A stretch of DNA of 64,000 nt, taken from contig SDUX01000081.1 in NCBI GenBank assembly GCA_008729055.1, positions 30,688 to 94,687 of the forward strand. Direction: 5' to 3'. The stretch's first letter is position 1; the number at the start of each line of letters is the position of its first letter. The DNA is from Pyropia haitanensis. Lineage: Eukaryota; Rhodophyta; Bangiophyceae; Bangiales; Bangiaceae. The notes under the pieces were generated by a model. The model ran no database searches. It worked only from the letters and a program-made list of their open reading frames with translations, and was not told the origin of the DNA. The position numbers and the translations under genes are program-made. This document shows positions 61,201 to 64,000 of the stretch, piece after piece.

Positions 61201-63050
61201 AAAAAGGGGGCCAAATTGGGACACAAATGGCCAATTGGGGGCAAGAAGTTTCCATAACTGCAAAGAAAATTCACGGAAAGTCGCCAGAAAGTGGTCCAAC
61301 AGTGGCCACAAAGTGCGCCCCGCCACCCAAACTGTCCACTGCGCGTTCCGCCCGTCACACTGGCGTGGACGGTGTGAGGGCGGAACTTTTGTCGCCGACC
61401 GTCACACCTGGCTGTGGGGACCCCCACGTGGCAAAAACCATTCCACAAAATTGACACGTGGAAACCGGCCCTCCACAAAACACTCGTTGCATCCAACGGA
61501 CGCGCCAACGAACGGGTCGGCCAACCACCCCATGCACGACGGTGCGGGTGGAACCTCGGACGTCGAGCGGGCGGATGTATGGCTGGAATAAAGGATGCGA
61601 GCCAATTCGGCCGCCGGAGCGCGTGCTGCATTGCTGTACACGCAAAAGTGGGCAAAAGTGGGCAACAGTGGGCAAAAGTGGGTGAGAAGCGGCCTACCAC
61701 CGCATGCACGACCGTGCGGGTCGAACCTCGGACATCGAGCGGGTGGATCTATGGCTGGAACGAAGTATGCGCGCCAATTCGGCCGCCGGATGGTGTGCAG
61801 CATCGCTGTAGACGCAAAAGTGGGCAAAAGTGGGCAAAAGTGGGCAAAAGTGGGTAGGAAGTGGGTAAGAAGTGGGCAAAAAGGGGGCAAAAAGGGGGCC
61901 AAATTGGGACACAAATGGCCAATTGGGGGCAAGAAGTTTCCATAACTGCAAAGAAAATTCACGGTGAAAGTCGCCAGAAAGTCGTCCAACAGTGGCCACA
62001 AAGTGCGCCCCGCCACCCAAACTGTCCACTGCGCGTTCCGCCCGTCACACTGGCGTGGACGGTGTGAGGGCGGAACTTTTGTCGCCGACCGTCACGCCTG
62101 GCTGTGGGGACCCCCACGTGGCAAAAACCATTCCACAAAATTGACACGTGGAAACCGGCGCTCCACAAAACACTCGTTGCATCCAACGGACGCGCCAACA
62201 AACGGGTCGGCCAACCACCCCATGCACGACGGTGCGGGTGGAACCTCGGACGTCGAGCGGGCGGATGTATGGCTGGAATAAAGGATGCGAGCGAATTCGG
62301 CCGCCGGAGCGCGTGCTGCATTGCTGTACACGCGAAAAGTGGGCAAAAGTGGGCAACAGTGGGCAAAAGTGGGTGAGAAGCGGCCTACCACCGCATGCAC
62401 GACCGTGGGGGTGGAACCTCGGACATCGAGCGGGTGGATCTATGGCTGGAACGAAGTATGCGCGCCAATTCGGCCGCCGGATGGTGTGCAGCATCGCTGT
62501 AGACGCAAAAGTGGGCAAAAGTGGGCAAAAGTGGGCAAAAGTGGGTAGGAAGTGGGTAAGAAGTGGGCAAAAAGGGGGCAAAAAGGGGGCCAAATTGGGA
62601 CACAAATGGCCAATTGGGGGCAAGAAGTTTCCATAACTGCAAAGAAAATTCACGTGAAAGTCGCCAGAAAGTCGTCCAACAGTGGCCACAAAGTGCGCCC
62701 CGCCACCCAAACTGTCCACTGCGCGTTCCGCCCGTCACACTGGCGTGGACGGTGTGAGGGCGGAACTTTTGTCGCCGACCGTCACGCCTGGCTGTGGGGA
62801 CCCCCACGTGGCAAAAACCATTCCACAAAATTGACACGTGGAAACCGGCGCTCCACAAAACACTCGTTGCATCCAACGGACGCGCCAACAACGGGTCGGC
62901 CAACCACCCCATGCACGACGGTGCGGGTGGAACCTCGGACGTCGAGCGGGCGGATGTATGGCTGGAATAAAGGATGCGAGCCGAATTCGGCCGCCGGAGC
63001 GCGTGCTGCATTGCTGTACACGCGAAAGTGGGCAAAAGTGGGCAACAGTG
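55201..63050 (+). repeat. Forward units, mostly type II
   Basis: Cores at 55553, 56239, 56927, 57616, 58304, 58992, 59680, 60369, 61059, 61747 and 62438, spacing 686-691 bp. Typical type II copies (56.2-58.3 kb and 60.0-61.9 kb) show GAAGGATGCGCG in A, GTAGACGCAAAAG, AGAAAGTGGTCC, CACACCTGGCTGTCGGG, ACCGGCCCTCC and CAACGAACGGG. Type I copies lie between them at 58.6-59.9 kb. The TTCACGTGAA palindrome is broken in several of these units. Confidence 0.93.
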
Positions 63051-64000
63051 GGCAAAAGTGGGGTGAGAAGCGGCCACCACCGCATGCACGACCGTGCGGG
63101 GTGGAACCTCGGACATAAGCGGGTGGATCTATGGCTGGAACGAAGTATGCGCGCCAATTCGGCCGCCGGATGGTGTGCAGCATCGCTGTAGACACAAAAG
63201 TGGGCAAAAGTGGGGCAAAAGTGGGCAAAAGTGGGTAGGAAGTGGTAAGAAGTGGGCAAAAAGGGGGCAAAAAGGGGGCCAAATTGGGACACAAATGGCC
63301 AATTGGGGGCAAGAAGTTTCCATAACTGCAAAGAAAATTCACGTGAAAGTCGCCAGAAAGTCGGTCCAACAGTGGCCACAAAAGTGCGCCCCGCCACCCA
63401 AACTGTCCACTGCGCGTTCCGCCCGTCACACTGGCGTGGACGGTGTGAGGGCGGAACTTTTGTCGCCCGACCGTCACGCCTGGCTGTGGGACCCCCACGT
63501 GGCAAAAACCATTCCACAAAATTGACACGTGGAAACCGGCGCTCCACAAAACACTCGTTGCATCCAACGGACGCGCCAACAAACGGGTCGGCCAACCACC
63601 CCATGCACGACGGTGCGGGTGGAACCTCGGACGTCGAGCGGGCGGATGTATGGCTGAATAAAGGATGCGAGCGAATTCGGCCGCCGGAGCGCGTGCTGCA
63701 TTGCTGTACACGCGAAAAGTGGGCAAAAGTGGGCAACAGTGGGCAAAAGTGGGTGAGAAGCGGCCAACCACCGCATGCACGACCGTGCGGGTGGAACCTC
63801 GGACATCAAGCGGGTGGATCTATGGCTGGAACGAAGTATGCGCGCCAATTCGGCCGCCGGATGGTGTGCAGCATCGCTGTAGACACAAAAGTGGGGCAAA
63901 AGTGGGCAAAAGTGGGCAAAAGTGGGTAGGAAGTGGGTAAGAAGTGGGCAAAAAGGGGCAAAAAGGGGGCCAAATTGGGACACAAATGGCCAATTGGGGG
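63051..64000 (+). repeat. Terminal forward units with extra single bases
   Basis: Cores at 63127 and 63818. Extra bases appear at AGTGGGGTGAG near 63058, GCGGGGTGG near 63098, AAGTGGGGC near 63209, GTCGGTCC near 63361, AAAAGTGCGCC near 63380 and CGCCCGACC near 63466; losses occur at GACATAAGC near 63112 and TGGCTGAATAAAGG near 63652. The window ends inside the G-rich linker. Confidence 0.88.

Larger units (their letters stand above)
1..64000. repeat. Complex satellite DNA array, about 688-bp unit, about 92 copies
   Basis: The same unit recurs from the first to the last base. Counting the core ATCTATGG (or CCATAGAT where inverted) gives about 26 forward copies before 18.6 kb, 20 inverted copies to 31.9 kb and 46 forward copies after that. 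Spacing between cores is 684-691 bp in most places, most often 686-689 bp. The array opens inside subunit A and ends inside the G-rich linker, so it extends beyond both ends. No single-copy DNA interrupts it. A satellite of this kind is usual in eukaryotic heterochromatin. I do not recognise the family, and the taxon cannot be read from the sequence. Confidence 0.97.

Noticed and set aside
1..64000. CRISPR array or other prokaryotic repeat locus
   Set aside because: The repeats are about 688 bp, contiguous and without unique spacers, and there are no cas-like genes.
1..64000. Transposon or LTR-element array, rDNA or tRNA cluster
   Set aside because: No terminal repeats with coding interior, no transposase or reverse transcriptase motifs, and nothing resembling rRNA or tRNA in the unit.

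Overview
The whole 64 kb window is one tandem satellite DNA array. I find no protein-coding gene, tRNA, rRNA, transposon, CRISPR array or single-copy sequence. The unit is about 688 bp (usually 686-689 bp). Roughly 92 copies can be counted by their shared core ATCTATGG or its reverse complement. The window starts and ends inside a unit, so the array continues on both sides. A long, locally homogenised array of complex units points to a eukaryotic chromosome, for example a centromeric, pericentromeric or subtelomeric block. Nothing here fixes the taxon.

Unit anatomy, using the copy at 41325-42013 as reference and 'forward' for the strand carrying GGG runs: subunit A (about 172 bp, ending in a 10-bp minisatellite AAAGTGGGCA x4), a G-rich linker, a unique region C (about 277 bp, with a strong 15-bp dyad and three CACGTG sites), then subunit B (172 bp). 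B is a diverged duplicate of A, roughly 80-85% identical by eye, and has its own minisatellite. B runs straight into the next A. The A-to-B offset (517 bp) and unit length (689 bp) are three and four times about 172 bp, so the unit looks like a higher-order repeat on a 172-bp, roughly nucleosome-sized, register.

Layout: 1-3430 forward units with small indels; 3431-6015 scrambled sequence in which two registers of the repeat appear interleaved; 6016-8115 a run of shortened units (633, 590, 578 bp); 8116-11600 regular forward units; 11601-18480 forward units of mixed subfamilies; about 18600 orientation flips; 18620-31940 about 20 inverted units; about 31940-31975 orientation flips back; 31976-37440 forward mixed units; 37441-39490 units with many one-base insertions; 39491-46780 very uniform 689-bp units; 46781-46990 a damaged unit lacking A; 46991-55200 very uniform units; 55201-63050 mostly the second subfamily; 63051-64000 units with extra single bases.

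Two subfamilies (type I and type II) differ by about ten linked variants and occur in blocks, as expected from local amplification and unequal exchange. Both inversion boundaries and the 3.4-5.5 kb scramble look like merged or misregistered consensus, so assembly error has to be excluded before the inversion is taken as biology.
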